From: Quillaja saponaria
Taxonomy: Eukaryota; Streptophyta; Magnoliopsida; Fabales; Quillajaceae
Assembly (NCBI GenBank): GCA_029379385.1
Contig: CM055611.1
Coordinates: 22,038,092 to 22,102,091 of the forward strand
DNA length: 64,000 bases
Direction: 5' to 3'
Part shown: positions 33,027 through 46,126 of the stretch, in pieces
How positions within the stretch are numbered: position 1 is the stretch's first letter
Layout of the letters: each line of letters begins with the position of its first letter
The notes under the pieces: model-generated
Databases searched by the model: none
Seen by the model: the letters and a program-made list of their open reading frames with translations, nothing else
Told to the model about the DNA's origin: nothing
Translations under genes and position numbers: made by a program

Positions 33027-36000
33027 CGTGTGTGTGTGTGTGTTGGGGGGGGAGAGTGTTTACTAGAGATGGATTTGTGATGCACAATGTGATGTAATCC
33101 CCTCGCTTCCCATAGAGCTCTGGTCCCCAATAAAAGGCAGGATTTGATCCAGCCCCCTAAACCAAGTCCAGACACTTTTAACTGAACTAGTCATGTTTTT
33201 GTTAGGTATATCACTTGAGGTATAAGAAGAATGTCGAAAGCAAAAGAGAATTTTAAACTATGGTTTTAAGTATAGATGTACTATCCTTTAGAAAATAAAA
33301 ATAGTCCACTAAGGATGCAAATCTGCATGAACACGATCATGATCTGTTCAATTTATTCCTCGCTTAGAATGATGATATTTCTTCTACTGATTATCAAGTG
33401 GTTTTTGTTCTGCAGTATTCTTTACTACTTTAGTCTCTGTTTTATGTATAATCATATTGCTGGGAATGCTGGGAAGTTTTGCCCCATGTATCAGCATCTA
33501 ATTTCTCCATTTTCATTTCATTATCGGCATGAAATGTTTATTCTAGTCAGCGAGCAGTTACAACTGCATTGTGGTGCAATTTCCTTGTGTTTTCTCTCAA
33601 GTTTGGGGTATGGTTAGCAACCTCTAGCCATGTTATGTTAGCTGAAGTTGTTCACTCAGTTGCAGATTTTGCCAATCAGGTATTTTATTGATATAACATT
33701 CTTGATGTGGTATACTTTGATTTGCTGTTGAGTTTACTCTGTGTGTTGGTTGCTGAGTGCAAAAGAAATTAATTAATGACTCATTGTAGGCACTTCTTGC
33801 TTATGGTCTGAGTAGCTCAAGACGTGCACCAGATGCTATTCATCCGTGAGTGTTTCATATCCTGAAAATATCTTATAAACTGGCCAGTGATTTGTGCTCT
33901 CCCTATTCTTTCTATGCTTTAAGTAACACTGATTATATGATTTCTTTAATTCTACAGTTATGGCTATTCTAAGGAGAGATTTGTTTGGTCTTTGATATCT
34001 GCTGTTGGAATATTTTGTATTGGTTCTGGTGCTACAGTTGTTCATGGATTTCAAAACTTGTGGACTTCACAGGTATTTGAGCTTGAATCTTTACTAAGAG
34101 ACTTTGTTTTCAGAAGTCTTGTTTCCTCAAATCTTAACTTTTTTCTGAATTTTCTATCTTGATAAATACATTTATAATTCTATTATGTGTATGTCCCTTT
34201 CAGCCCCCTGAAAATATTCAGTTAGCAGCTTTGGTAATAGGTGGTTCATTTTTCATTGAAGGTATTTGCATTTCTATGTTGTATTCCAATCAGGGCTAAT
34301 AGGCACCTATCTTCTGTTTGATTTAATTTTTATTTGAATTACTGCATTCTTCTTTAGGTGCCTCTCTTCTTGTTGCTATACAAGCAGTCAAGAAAGGTGC
34401 AGCTGCAGAGGGAATGAAAGTGAGAGACTATGTTTGGCGTGGTCATGATCCTACTTCTGTTGCAGTCATGACAGAGGTAATTTATTTTGCTGATTCATCT
34501 TCAATTGTGGGAACTTGTTACTTTGACGTGTTTTTATAGTGTCCTACAATAATGGAGACAAAAGTCTAAAAACGATGGAAAATTAGCTTATCACACTTTC
34601 AAATAGTGCTAGATATTAAACTTAAATGATCTTTATGTCACTTATGTTGTAATGTGATCCTAGTGACATAAGTCATATATTGCTAACAGGAATTTATACT
34701 TATGTTCTCTAATCATGCATCATGTATTTCCCTTTCCATGTCATTGTTATTCCCTTGATAACTGATCTTGAATATGCAGGATGGCGCTGCAGTAACTGGT
34801 CTTGTTATTGCTGCAGCATCACTGATTACAGTGAATATCACTGGGAATGCAATTTATGACCCAATAGGTTCAATTATAGTTGGGAACCTACTAGGAATGG
34901 TATGTACTGCTTCCTGCACTTCCATTTTCTTATAGCTTAAATCAAATACGTAGGACTAGATACTTCATTAAACTAAATATGTGTATGTTACAGTAATTAC
35001 ATAATTCAAAGTACATTTCTGATTGATAATCAAAGTCTCTTCCCTTTAAGTGGGGATAAAAAGAAAAAAAAAAAAAAAAAAGGGTGTCTGTGACCATGAG
35101 TTATAAAGAGGAAATTGATACCTTTCTCGATCTTTTGGCTGTGGTCAAGTGTAGTCTGTGTTCTTTCCTGATATGTGAGCAAGGAACTGAATTCATTGCT
35201 AGTAGGTTAGGGTTATTTCTGTACTCAAGAAGAGGGAGACAGAAGAGAGTGAATAGGTATTGAATTAATATCTGAGATAACTATGCAGGTGGCTATATTT
35301 CTCATCCAGAGGAACCGACATGCTTTGATTGGTAGAGCAATGGATGATCATGATATGGACAAAGTTCTTCACCTTCTGAAAAACGACCTGGTATAAACAA
35401 ATCAACAGTTTTGCTGCAATAAGTGACATTTATTCATATATCAGTTTGATAAATATGGAGCTTTTATTTTCAGGTTGTAGATGCACTTTATGATTGCAAA
35501 AGCGAAGTTATTGGCCCTGGATTCTTCAGATTTAAGGCTGAAATAGGTAATATGCATATCCTCTTCCTTCTTATGCATTTTAATATGTTTATAACGTTAC
35601 TTGTTCTCAAGCTGCTTATCTCTTTCTTTTGCCCATCTTTGTATTTGTAAATTTTTTTACCTTTGTTAATTTATTAACTAGTAAGTAGTTTTATAATTGC
35701 AGATAGTAAATAGGAATTGAATATCTAGTATACATTTGTATTAAATATATATCAAATTAGAGTGGAAACTGACTTATGATATGTAGTTATAATCAAGCAT
35801 GCAAGTTAATCTGATTGGTGTTAGTTTTATGGAACAGATTTCAATGGGGTGGTGGTGGTGCAAAATTATCTAGACAGGACTGGTCGTGAAGAGTGGGCCA
35901 GGCAGGTTAGTCACTTATTCCGATCTTTAATATGTATCTGCAGTTAAAATTGTTCTGCATCATACATCAGCATAAATATATTCTCCTGGCATATTATTGC

Positions 36001-36450
36001 ATTGTACCAGGCGTATGCTAAAAATTACCTAACTTTTTTTTCCTGCCAAAAATTTCATTCTTGTCCTTCAAAAAATCTCTTATCATGTCATGATGAATAT
36101 TTGTATTCTTATGTTCCACAGTCCAAACTTACCTCCTACAATTTTGATGATTTATAGTTTCGTGAAGCTGCAAAAGTGAAGGATGACACTGCACTGCTTA
36201 AGATCATGTCAAATTATGGTAGACACATAATCCTTTGCAGTTTACTTATTTCATTTGAGTTGTAATTACATTTTCACAATCGTTTCTTGTGGCAGGTGAA
36301 GAAGTAGTTACAGCACTAGGGAGTGAAGTAGATAGATTAGAGAAGGAGATCCAAGATCTTGTTCCTGGTATTCGGCATGTTGATATTGAGGCTCATAATC
36401 CAATAGATGCCTCCACTGGAGTTGAAACAATCTTCAACATGAAGGCATAA
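31743..36450 (+). CDS. MTPC4: Cation-efflux (CDF) transporter, MTPC4/SLC30A9-like
   Basis: Thirteen exons join in frame: 31743-32043, 32152-32206, 33547-33679, 33790-33845, 33958-34072, 34204-34261, 34358-34476, 34780-34899, 35289-35390, 35474-35546, 35838-35905, 36158-36218 and 36296-36450. The product is 471 residues. The N-terminal ~115 residues are Ser/Arg-rich with few acids (MRTSYHLLLSRLRRSQQYFS), which suggests a mitochondrial or plastid presequence. The CDF membrane domain starts at RAVTTALWCNFLVFSLKFG. TM2 keeps the metal motif HSVADFANQ (HxxxD). TM5 has EDGAAVTG, so its usual His is absent, as in the SLC30A9-like branch. The cytosolic-type C-terminal domain follows RHALIGRAMDD. It probably moves Zn2+ or another divalent ion across an organelle membrane. 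Matches At1g51610, which also follows MNS1-ZML2. Confidence 0.94.
32997..33053. repeat. Poly-T / (TG)n / poly-G low-complexity tract
   Basis: A T run of more than 25 bases is followed by cgtgtgtgtgtgtgtgttggggggggag, inside MTPC4 intron 2. It is simple sequence and probably prone to length error. Confidence 0.95.
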
Positions 36451-37454
36451 TTGACTGTGAATTCATTGTTGTCTCCTGTGATTCTTGCTCATTTTTTGAG
36501 AAAAATGTTCACGAGGGGCTGTTGCATCTTTTGTGAAGCGGCAATTCTATGATATATATCTGAATTGTAAAGTTCAAACTCCATTTCTTCACCTGATAAA
36601 ATTGCTTGCTGACTCATTGTTAGACCAAGTTGTAAATTAATTTTTCCAGGAAATCATCTGAGAGTAGCATTTCTTTCGATCTTTAGGAGGCTATTATTGC
36701 TGTTATGTTATTTTTTAAGAGTGGCATTTGATTCTATGATAGGTTTATTCTTTTTTGACTGAATTTCTTATTTTCTGCTAGGACATCAAATACACACCGA
36801 ATACTTTAAACGAATGTGAAAATTATTATTAGCTATTTTAATGAGATGATGGCTATTTCTGTTTAAATTGTTGTGTAAGCACACCGTCTTATGGGAATGC
36901 AAGAAGAATAAATTGACCTTTTTAATTTGAAAACAGGGCAATTGGGAAGTGTGGCCCTACCTTTTCCCTAGAAGTTTGTGTTGCACGCTGAAGTATGATC
37001 ACCATTGTACTGAAATTCTTCTATAGAGAAAATGATGGGACTCATCTCAGACGTCCATCAACCTAATGAACAGGTCCTTCCAAGGAAAGAACTCATTTTT
37101 TTGGCTCATTGACTAGAGTCTTGGAACCAGTCAAACAAGGCCTTATTCAAAGTTTAAATACTTGATTTCCTTCTTTCGAAGAAAGAGGCAAATTCTTAGC
37201 TGTACCTCATGGAAGCATACCTCAGTCACTAGCTGTCATAAAGAAGGTTCGAAGAAAATTACACGAACAGTTGGTACTTGGTATGCATACCTCAGTCAAC
37301 AGCTGTCAATTGTCATAAAGAAGGTTCAAAGAAAATTACACACGGTTGGTACTTGGTATGCATATTATTTAAGTTTCCTAGTGCATGGACAACATTTGCA
37401 AGTCATATATATCTCCAGGGAAGGGACAGAACAATTTCTGCAACCTAAAGAAGA
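36451..37454. other. MTPC4 3' flank and upstream region of the zinc-ribbon gene
   Basis: The first ~200 bp should be the MTPC4 3' UTR. From about 37162 an open frame of 98 codons runs to 37458. Much of it is built from a 70-bp tandem repeat and has no recognisable domain, so I treat it as non-coding or leader sequence of the next gene. Confidence 0.45.
37215..37359. repeat. Two-copy tandem repeat (70 and 75 bp)
   Basis: Copy 1 (37215-37284) and copy 2 (37285-37359) both begin gcatacctcagtca and end ggttggtacttggtat or a close variant. They share tcataaagaaggttc and aaagaaaattacac-like cores. A third gcata begins after copy 2. The repeat lies about 95-240 bp upstream of the zinc-ribbon gene start. 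Confidence 0.9.
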
Positions 37455-37658
37455 ATGAGTTTGTTATCAGTGTTTGATTTACAGGAGAAGGTGATAAAGA
37501 GGGAAGGTGCAGAAGCAGTTTGTCCTTATTGTGGAGGGCCAGTACTAGCTTGGGACTTTGATGCCCATTTGCTGTTCTGCTTTCTTCCAATATCTCATAA
37601 GACCAAAAGAAAGTTCTACTGCACCATTTGCACCAGACGCTTAATCCCCGCCTACTGA
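37455..37658 (+). CDS. Small zinc-ribbon protein (67 aa), function unknown
   Basis: A single exon from MSLLSVFDLQEKVIKREG to ..RRLIPAY. The central part has two CxxC knuckles, CPYCGG at residues about 24-29 and CTIC about 31 residues later, separated by a hydrophobic/basic linker (FCFLPISHKTKRKFY). That pattern and the 'FxFLP' spacing resemble the zinc-ribbon_15-type small eukaryotic proteins, which are predicted single zinc-binding modules with no firmly known role. Coding quality is good: compact, no stop, a clear C-terminal end. An acceptor-like tacag lies just inside the frame (37482), so an upstream exon and a different start are possible. I do not recognise a named orthologue. Confidence 0.7.
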   Translation: MSLLSVFDLQEKVIKREGAEAVCPYCGGPVLAWDFDAHLLFCFLPISHKTKRKFYCTICTRRLIPAY

Positions 37659-39102
37659 TCCTCCACCTCCACATGAGCATTCAGAAAAGAAAAAGAAATG
37701 GATATATATATGTATACAACATTCGTGTATACAACATTCTGAAGAGACAAAAATAGAAAGCGCTGTGTTGGATTCCTCTTTGTAATGAAGGTATTCAACC
37801 TCACTCGTACTTGGGTTTAAGTGAAAACTGAGATATTTTAAGTGTTGGGGATGGAGTTGCATGTTATATGACAAGTTAAATGGCCTTTTGCTTATCGCTT
37901 GGGTAATAAAAGTTTAGTAGCATGCAACTATCTTCCTAAAAACTAAGCACTTCAAAAAATGTTGATTTTACTTCAAGCCTCCAAGAGTCACTAGAAAACT
38001 TCGAATAAGTTTATGCATGTTATTGGGCCAAACTAAAAAATTTCAAGGTTAATCATCTCCTACACACCCACATGAAATCCTGGAAACTTTCAACCCTTAA
38101 GCCTCAACTGTAGTTGTTCTCCACTTCACTATTTGTGTTACTATAATGAAGAAAAGCATATTTCTCAAGGTTGAGCTACAAAACCAGCGTCAATCTATCC
38201 GTCATCTGAAAGCTCTCCCCCGAGGCCTACAGTAAAGTTCTCCATTTGTTCAATCACCCATTTTCAGCAATCTTTGGCAGCACTTAAAATTACCTAAACC
38301 GAAGATGCCAAGACAAAAGTTCCTTTGAGATTGAGCAACTTAAATTCTTTCATATAAATCATCCCGAACGTTACAAATAGTTGAGTCTTAGATGCAGTCA
38401 ATTTAAAAAACAGTATCATAATCTTCAATCTTTGCCGTAAGATGGTTCCATCACCATAATACTGGAGATGTGAATTGTAGAATACTGATCTGGATAAGAG
38501 AGAGATCTACGAAATTCTGAATCTTGGGTCACAAAATTTTACCCTAAAACCTTAATACAATAAGCTTTAAAATCCATAAACAGGACCTTCGTCGTAAACT
38601 AACATGGCCCATTTCTCTCTTTCTCTCACTGTTTTAATAGCGGCACCAAACAACTGTTAAAGCATAACAAGCAATTTTAACAATTGGGTTATTTACATTT
38701 TTTTTAGACAGTCATTCTAAGACACATTTATACTCAATTCAAAAGACTACAGAAGCAAATCAACTATCAACAAAATATCGGTATAACATTCATTCTCAAT
38801 TTGGAGTCACATAACATGGAGAACATACTGAGCAAATTGATTGCAATTGGATCATAAGACAAAGTCACTTTTAAGAACTTAATCATCTGAAAATTAAAAG
38901 TAGTACATATTTAAAATAATTTCATGAGACGTAAATCGCAATTCTGATATTGATTTAAAGAACAAAATCTCTTTAACCTTGCAACAAGACCTATCATTAA
39001 AAAGAAAAGGTGTTTCAAAAAGTTTGAAGAAGAAAACAGCACCCTGAATGCAAAATAAAGGAGAGCCAGAGTCTCCTACCAAATAACCAAACATTGTAAA
39101 GA
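37659..39102. other. Intergenic between convergent zinc-ribbon and RPL7 genes
   Basis: The 3' flanks of two convergent genes. At about 38150-38280 the sequence is less AT-rich than its surroundings and may be a relic or UTR, but no frame stays open and no family is recognised. Confidence 0.45.
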
Positions 39103-40756
<1,654 letters not shown>

Positions 40757-41690
40757 CTCTGAGAATGGCAACAATGAGTACAAATCCAGTTTGTTTTTCA
40801 TTCCATATAATATTCCTTCAAACGATTGAATACAAAACTAGCAACTCAACAACTAAGCCTTAAATCACACACTAGTTGGCGTCAGCTATATGGATCCTTT
40901 TCCGCCATGAGATCTAAATTAACTTTAAACTATAAAATATTCATTCCACCAATTATTGTCTACTCTCTTTTTTTCACTTGAAATACATAACCAGAATGAT
41001 TCAAAATTGTTAGGGCATGTATGCTCATATCCTGAGCAACAGCCTAAGTAAGAATACTTTCTATCGAAATGGTGGGAAAATAAAATCCTATCAATACCCA
41101 CCACAAACTCTTCACAAATTGTAAGGTAATAAAAAAAATATCATTAATGGGATAGCTTTTGGTGATAGGATATTAAGCTAACAAAAGTCTTTAAAGTGAA
41201 ACAGAGGAAAAACCAATCAATGCCCACTCCAATAAGATATTAACAAATTGCGTTTTCCAAACTTCCCAAGATAACTCAGCACCTGAATGTACGAATAAAA
41301 TGGGATTTGAAAAGCCATACAGAATTGCAAAGAAGGGACTTTGTCCATATATATCTATTTTTAAAATGTTTTCTCTCCGAAACTTCTATTTATACCTTCC
41401 GAAAACAATTTTCTTCCGTAATTCCTCTCCATTTTCCCCACAAACATGAAAGATAAACATGACAATAAACGAAAACAATGGCGCAAACAAACAAAACCAT
41501 AGCTATATTCGTATCTGAAGCTAAAAACAAAATTGGAAAATTGAACATGCAATTGCCAATAATGATCACTGTGAAAAGTATCAAGATCTGAGAACTACAT
41601 ACCGAGCTTAGGTCTCTGAAAGCTATGGAGAAACACCAGGAGCCAAGGTTGGGGCTTCTCAGTGGGGCGGGCTAATGAAGAGAGAGTGAA
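40757..41690. other. RPL7 5' leader intron and non-coding first exon
   Basis: The minus-strand leader intron runs from an acceptor ending at 40759 up to a donor near 41602 (revcomp of ctacataccgag gives gtatgtag). A leader intron of this size is common in plant ribosomal-protein genes. Antisense open frames here are not credible genes. Confidence 0.6.
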
Positions 41691-41842
41691 GCTAGGGTTT
41701 TGTAAGGTTTGTGTGCGCCGAGGATTGTATGATTTAACGGTTCAGATTTGTGTGGTAATTTTGTAAGGATCCTAACCGTTGATGGAAATTGGAAAGTTTA
41801 GTTCGGTAGTGAGGCCCAATGGATCCAATCAATGTTTGGGCC
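41691..41842 (-). promoter_or_regulatory. RPL7 promoter elements: telo-box and paired site II motifs
   Basis: On the minus strand an AAACCCTA telo-box (plus tagggttt, 41693-41700) lies close to the presumed transcription start. Two site II-type elements follow further upstream: ggccca at 41813-41818, which reads TGGGCC on the minus strand, and tgggcc on the plus strand at 41837-41842. A telo-box plus site II combination is the known signature of plant ribosomal-protein and cell-growth genes. The promoter identity is thus inferred from both position and motif content. Confidence 0.75.
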
Positions 41843-43457
41843 TATAAAATTTTATGTGCAAAAATGACAATTGGTAGTTTTAATATTTAATATCATAATT
41901 TTTAAAATAGTTTTAATATCTATTTAGTATTTATAATCTAATCTTAATTTTTATTAAAATTACTAATGTAAATTAAAATCTAATATTACTAGCACAAATT
42001 TTTTGAATTGGCACAGAAATAAAATAAAATTTATTCTCACTACTCTCATGTATTATTTTATCACTATTCTCTCGTGCATAAAATATAAAATAAATTATTC
42101 TAATCTTTATTAGATTTTGATGATATTGTCCAGATCTCTTCTCTATTTTAAAATTTACACATATCTCTCATAAAATATAAAATGAAGATAAAATACCCTT
42201 CATGTATTTTTATTAAATTCAATATATTATTATTCATCTTAAAATGAGATATAAATAAATTTCAATTAATAACCGTTGGTATGATAGTACTACAACTAAT
42301 AGAAAAAACAAATGCTATCTACATTTTCTAAGAACTTAATACTCTTTAAAAACTTTTAGTATTTTATAAATGTTGTTTTCATTAATTTTTCATCTTTTAG
42401 TGTTTTCATAATTTTAGGAATGTCAATAATTCAATTTTGGTTTATTTTTATGTTAAGTTTAATAATAAAACAACAACAATATTTAACTATTAATAATATG
42501 ACCATAAGGGTATTTTAGAAAATTTGTCTCAACTTTCTAGAGTATGGGCTTAGTTTCAGTTTGTTTTCAAGTTTCAATGAAGGTTTGTGTAGGTTTTAAA
42601 AATAAAATAGAGATTCGTGTAATATCAACTTAACCCATGGGAGATTGGAGTAATTTATTCTAATGTATAATGTATATATTTGGTCACAATTTTACTTTAT
42701 TTATCAATTTTGTTACATAAGCTTTAATATGTTTTCTAGTTTAACATTGTTAATATTTTAAATTAAAATTGTAAATGTGACTTCATATGTAATATTTTTG
42801 ACACATGTTTGCCGGTTGACATAAGAATAAATAAATTATATTTCTCACTTTTTCCGCACATCACTACTTTCTTATACATCATCTCTCTCTAAAAATTATG
42901 AAATTGAGATTTGTGACGATTTATCTGTACTTTTATTAATTTATGTGTTTAGGAAAAAAAAATTGATCAGGTTGAGTGAGAAAAAAAAAATCTCAAGAAA
43001 GAATGAGAAGTGAGACTACAAATATATTCAGGTCAAAATTAATAAATAAATAAAATGATAAAATTGACAAGGAAATTATACTTACAATAATATAATATTT
43101 ATTCTAAAGCACATCAACAATTGTAATAATAAAAAAAAAAAGCACATCAACAATTTTTCATTCAAATTAAAAAAAATATTATAAATGTTTTAACAAAATA
43201 TTATAATTTCACAATGATAAATGTAATTTTTTATATTAAACTTTCATACTCATTGATTAATGGAGTAAATATTTATTTAAGCTAAAGTTTTCAAATATTC
43301 TTAGCAAATGTTTTCATAATCGAACAAAAAATAATTAATTGAGATAGTTTAAATTAATCGAGTAAACAATATTTAAGTGTTTATTATTAAACAAGATTAT
43401 AGCATATTAACATACTTAATTAAAATTAATAGTAGGAATTAGTATTAACGATACATA
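41843..43457. other. AT-rich intergenic DNA, no gene seen
   Basis: Long A/T runs and short direct repeats (for example agcacatcaacaatt twice near 43110-43155). All frames are frequently stopped. No recognisable transposon ends are present before the LTR that starts at 43458. Confidence 0.5.
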
Positions 43458-45174
43458 TGTTAGTAGTATGCCCTAAAGCCAATGACATGTAAAGTTGTGG
43501 CATATTATTTTATGTACAATCTTATTCATATTATTAATAAATATAAGTGGCAAACATTATCATGTATAAGAGTTATTAATTAACCATCATGAGCCCAAAT
43601 AATTAAAGTAATGGAAATAAGCATCATGATGAGATCATGCTAATGAGATATATTTCCTTTAAGCTTAATTCTTAAATGTTCATAATCATAGGATCACTAA
43701 GTAGGGCATTAGTGAATTTGGATAGATTAGTACATATCTAGTTGGAGGGTGGCTGATCTCATAGTCACTTGTGTATGAGACACTAAGACAGATATGTATG
43801 TGCTCATTAGAGAATGAGTTCACTGAACTGACTCAACTGAGAACACCTATATGGAGTTTCCCTACATGTCAATAGGTGGTTCTTATGTTACAGTTATGCA
43901 AATAGTCATTTGACTTTAGACATCATAGTTATCTTGTATGTACGTCATTATACTTTGATACTATTTATGATTCTATTAATGAGTCACCTAAGAATAAGTA
44001 ATTGGGTATAATCACTTGCATATAGAGGTATGTGAATGTGCAATAAATGATCTATCACTCTTAGTAGAAAAGAGAGAATGTCTTATGTGGTCTATAAAAG
44101 ATTTAATTTAAAGTCTATGGCCATAGCAGGATGGATATTAGAATATGAGTTTCTAATTTTCTCAATGAAGTTATAATTTTAAGATTAGACACATATGATT
44201 AAATTTAGAGTTTGACATTATTTCCATACCCAAATAGATTTAATCGGGATATTGCATGATAGAATGATTGAATTGCATGGTAACTGTTAACGTAAAGGTT
44301 CAAAAGGTTCACAGCCATATTCATACTATTATGGGTAGTCAACATGTGCTGCTAGGCACCAATTTTGACTTGTAAGAAATTATAATAATTAATTAATTAT
44401 CTATAGATGATTAATTAATTAATCTTAATTAAAGGGTAAATTAAAAACAATTTTAATTTAAATAATTAGAATGAGTTCTAATTTAATTAGACAGGGTCTA
44501 GTAATAAATATGTAAAAGTTACATGCCTACTGTCATCAATAATTTGAACCTAAAGGGTTACACACAAAATGACGATATTCAACTAAGGAGAGTTTTGGGA
44601 CAATCATGTAATTATTATAGTTTGTTAGACATTAGATTTAATTATGATTAAATCATAATGTTAGCATAATCTCTAATGTGTTAGGATTGTCCAATACATA
44701 AAGAGGTGGCCAGTCTTTATAAAAGATAAGACTTAACAAACTAAATAGAAACAAAAGAGAAAAATAATTGTACTTACAGTGAGGAGCTCAAAAATCCATC
44801 CGATGGATTTTAGGCTCATAAGAGTTTCTAAATTACAAGAGAGATTCGGTAACTTGTGCTAGCACAAAATGATTCCTTTTGTAACCCCTTTCATCTTCAA
44901 GCATGAAGATCCTTAGTTGGATTCGTTCGTGTGATACACTTAGAGACATGACACCTATGTCGTTGCTGTGTTATTGATGAATCAACAAATGAGTGAACAC
45001 CAAATCAAGAATACGATGAAAGAATTAAAAATCTCGGAGGTACACAGTTCTCTACTTGTTTAATTGTTAAACAATAATTAAGATCTTTCATATAATCATA
45101 AGATGATTTCGGGTTAAAAGAATCAAAATTTTAAATTTCGCTGCACTTGCCAAATTTTATATTGATTCCTAACA
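43458..45174. mobile_element. Solo LTR, probably Copia (SIRE/Maximus-like), 1,717 bp
   Basis: The segment begins tgttagtagtatgcc and ends attgattcctaaca, so its ends are the inverted TGTTAG...CTAACA expected of plant LTRs. The last ~50 bp contain tttcgctgcacttgcc, similar to the 3' end of SIRE/Maximus Copia LTRs as I remember them. A TATA-like tttataaaag lies at 44716-44725, in a position suited to the U3/R boundary. No gag-pol coding sequence or second LTR is adjacent, hence solo. Flanking pentamers acata (43453-43457) and acaca (45175-45179) match at 4 of 5 and may be the target duplication. The family name is less certain than the solo-LTR call. Confidence 0.78.
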
Positions 45175-45265
45175 ACACATTCACTCATTAATTTAGTGAT
45201 AATATACAAATTAGATATCAATGGGTGCATCAAATATTAGTAAAAAAAAAGGAGTGATTATTATT

Positions 45266-45508
45266 TTATTTATTATTAAAAAGAGAAAGAATACTACAAA
45301 TAATTTGGCGGGAAGTTTCTTGGAAGTTTCCTAGTGCGCCAATGATCCCACTGCTCGCGGAGTGGGCATCGTCAGTGTGTGATAATCTAAGCTGTTGAGG
45401 TGGGAGCCGATCGAGTCCGTACTGTACGTATTTGTTAGTTGGCTTCATCTTCAAGTCTTCCAAGTCTTCAACACCAAGCGATGCATTAAGCATATCAGCC
45501 ATTACCAC
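45266..45508 (-). CDS. Unrecognised 80-codon open frame, possibly a gene relic
   Basis: An island clearly richer in G+C than its flanks keeps one minus-strand frame open, starting MVMADMLNASLGVEDLEDLK and continuing with a plausible polar composition (YVQYGLDRLPPQQLRLSHTD). The frame is also open upstream of the ATG. This could be an exon or relic of an unidentified gene cut by the neighbouring LTR insertion, or upstream leader sequence of the Ca2+-ATPase gene read antisense. No domain is recognised, and its last ~12 codons run into AT-rich DNA. Confidence 0.25.
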   Translation of the reverse strand: MVMADMLNASLGVEDLEDLKMKPTNKYVQYGLDRLPPQQLRLSHTDDAHSASSGIIGALGNFQETSRQIICSILSLFNNK

Positions 45509-46126
45509 CCTTCCTTCTCTTGCGGGTAATACATACTACTCCTTTTTTTCCTTTGGTTCTGTCTTTCAATTTTCTCAAACTGCACCACGCATTATTATTA
45601 TTATTATTATTTTTTTCTTTCCCTGCTATAAATAATTCTTACTACTTTTAGCTCTCAGAAAATAGATTTTTTTTTTTAATTTTATTTTAAATCTCTGTAA
45701 TGATCTTCTTGTCTTGTATTTTGAAAAGGAGAGGAGAAAAATAAAAAAATAAAAAAATAAAAAGCACTCTTTTTTCCTTTAAACCTTTAATCCTTTAATT
45801 AAACAAAACCGACCCATCCTGGTTTCCTGGTTCTTCGTGTTCTCCACCAAATGTTAACGGAATGGGCCGCATTTCCCAACAATAGCAAAGGAAAAGGAAG
45901 ACAGTTGTTGCCCTGCAACAATTTCCAATTCATAAGTCTGTTTCTCTGTTCAGCTTCGTTTTCTATATCGAGGTGGTGACCCCGTGCGCATAAGCAGCAG
46001 CAACCCCATTTCTTTCCAAAGTTCGGGGCTGCAGCTGCCATCTCTCTTTCTGTTTTATTTCCCCCATATTCTCTTTTTGACAGTTAAGCTGACCAACACT
46101 TTTTCTGAGGACGAGAAGGAGGAACC
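45509..46126 (+). promoter_or_regulatory. Ca2+-ATPase promoter and 5' UTR region
   Basis: Upstream of the ATPase start codon. The stretch from about 45800 to 46126 has higher G+C and is the likely 5' UTR and leader. Poly-T/A runs at about 45600-45760 precede it. Antisense frames through 45799-46333 overlap the first coding exon and are shadows. Confidence 0.5.

Noticed and set aside
37215..37359. Possible CRISPR-like repeats
   Set aside because: Only two adjacent copies without spacers, in a plant nuclear context. It is a simple tandem duplication.
36163..38300. Possible additional exons or relic near 38150-38280
   Set aside because: Slightly GC-richer but stopped in all frames and with no recognisable product.
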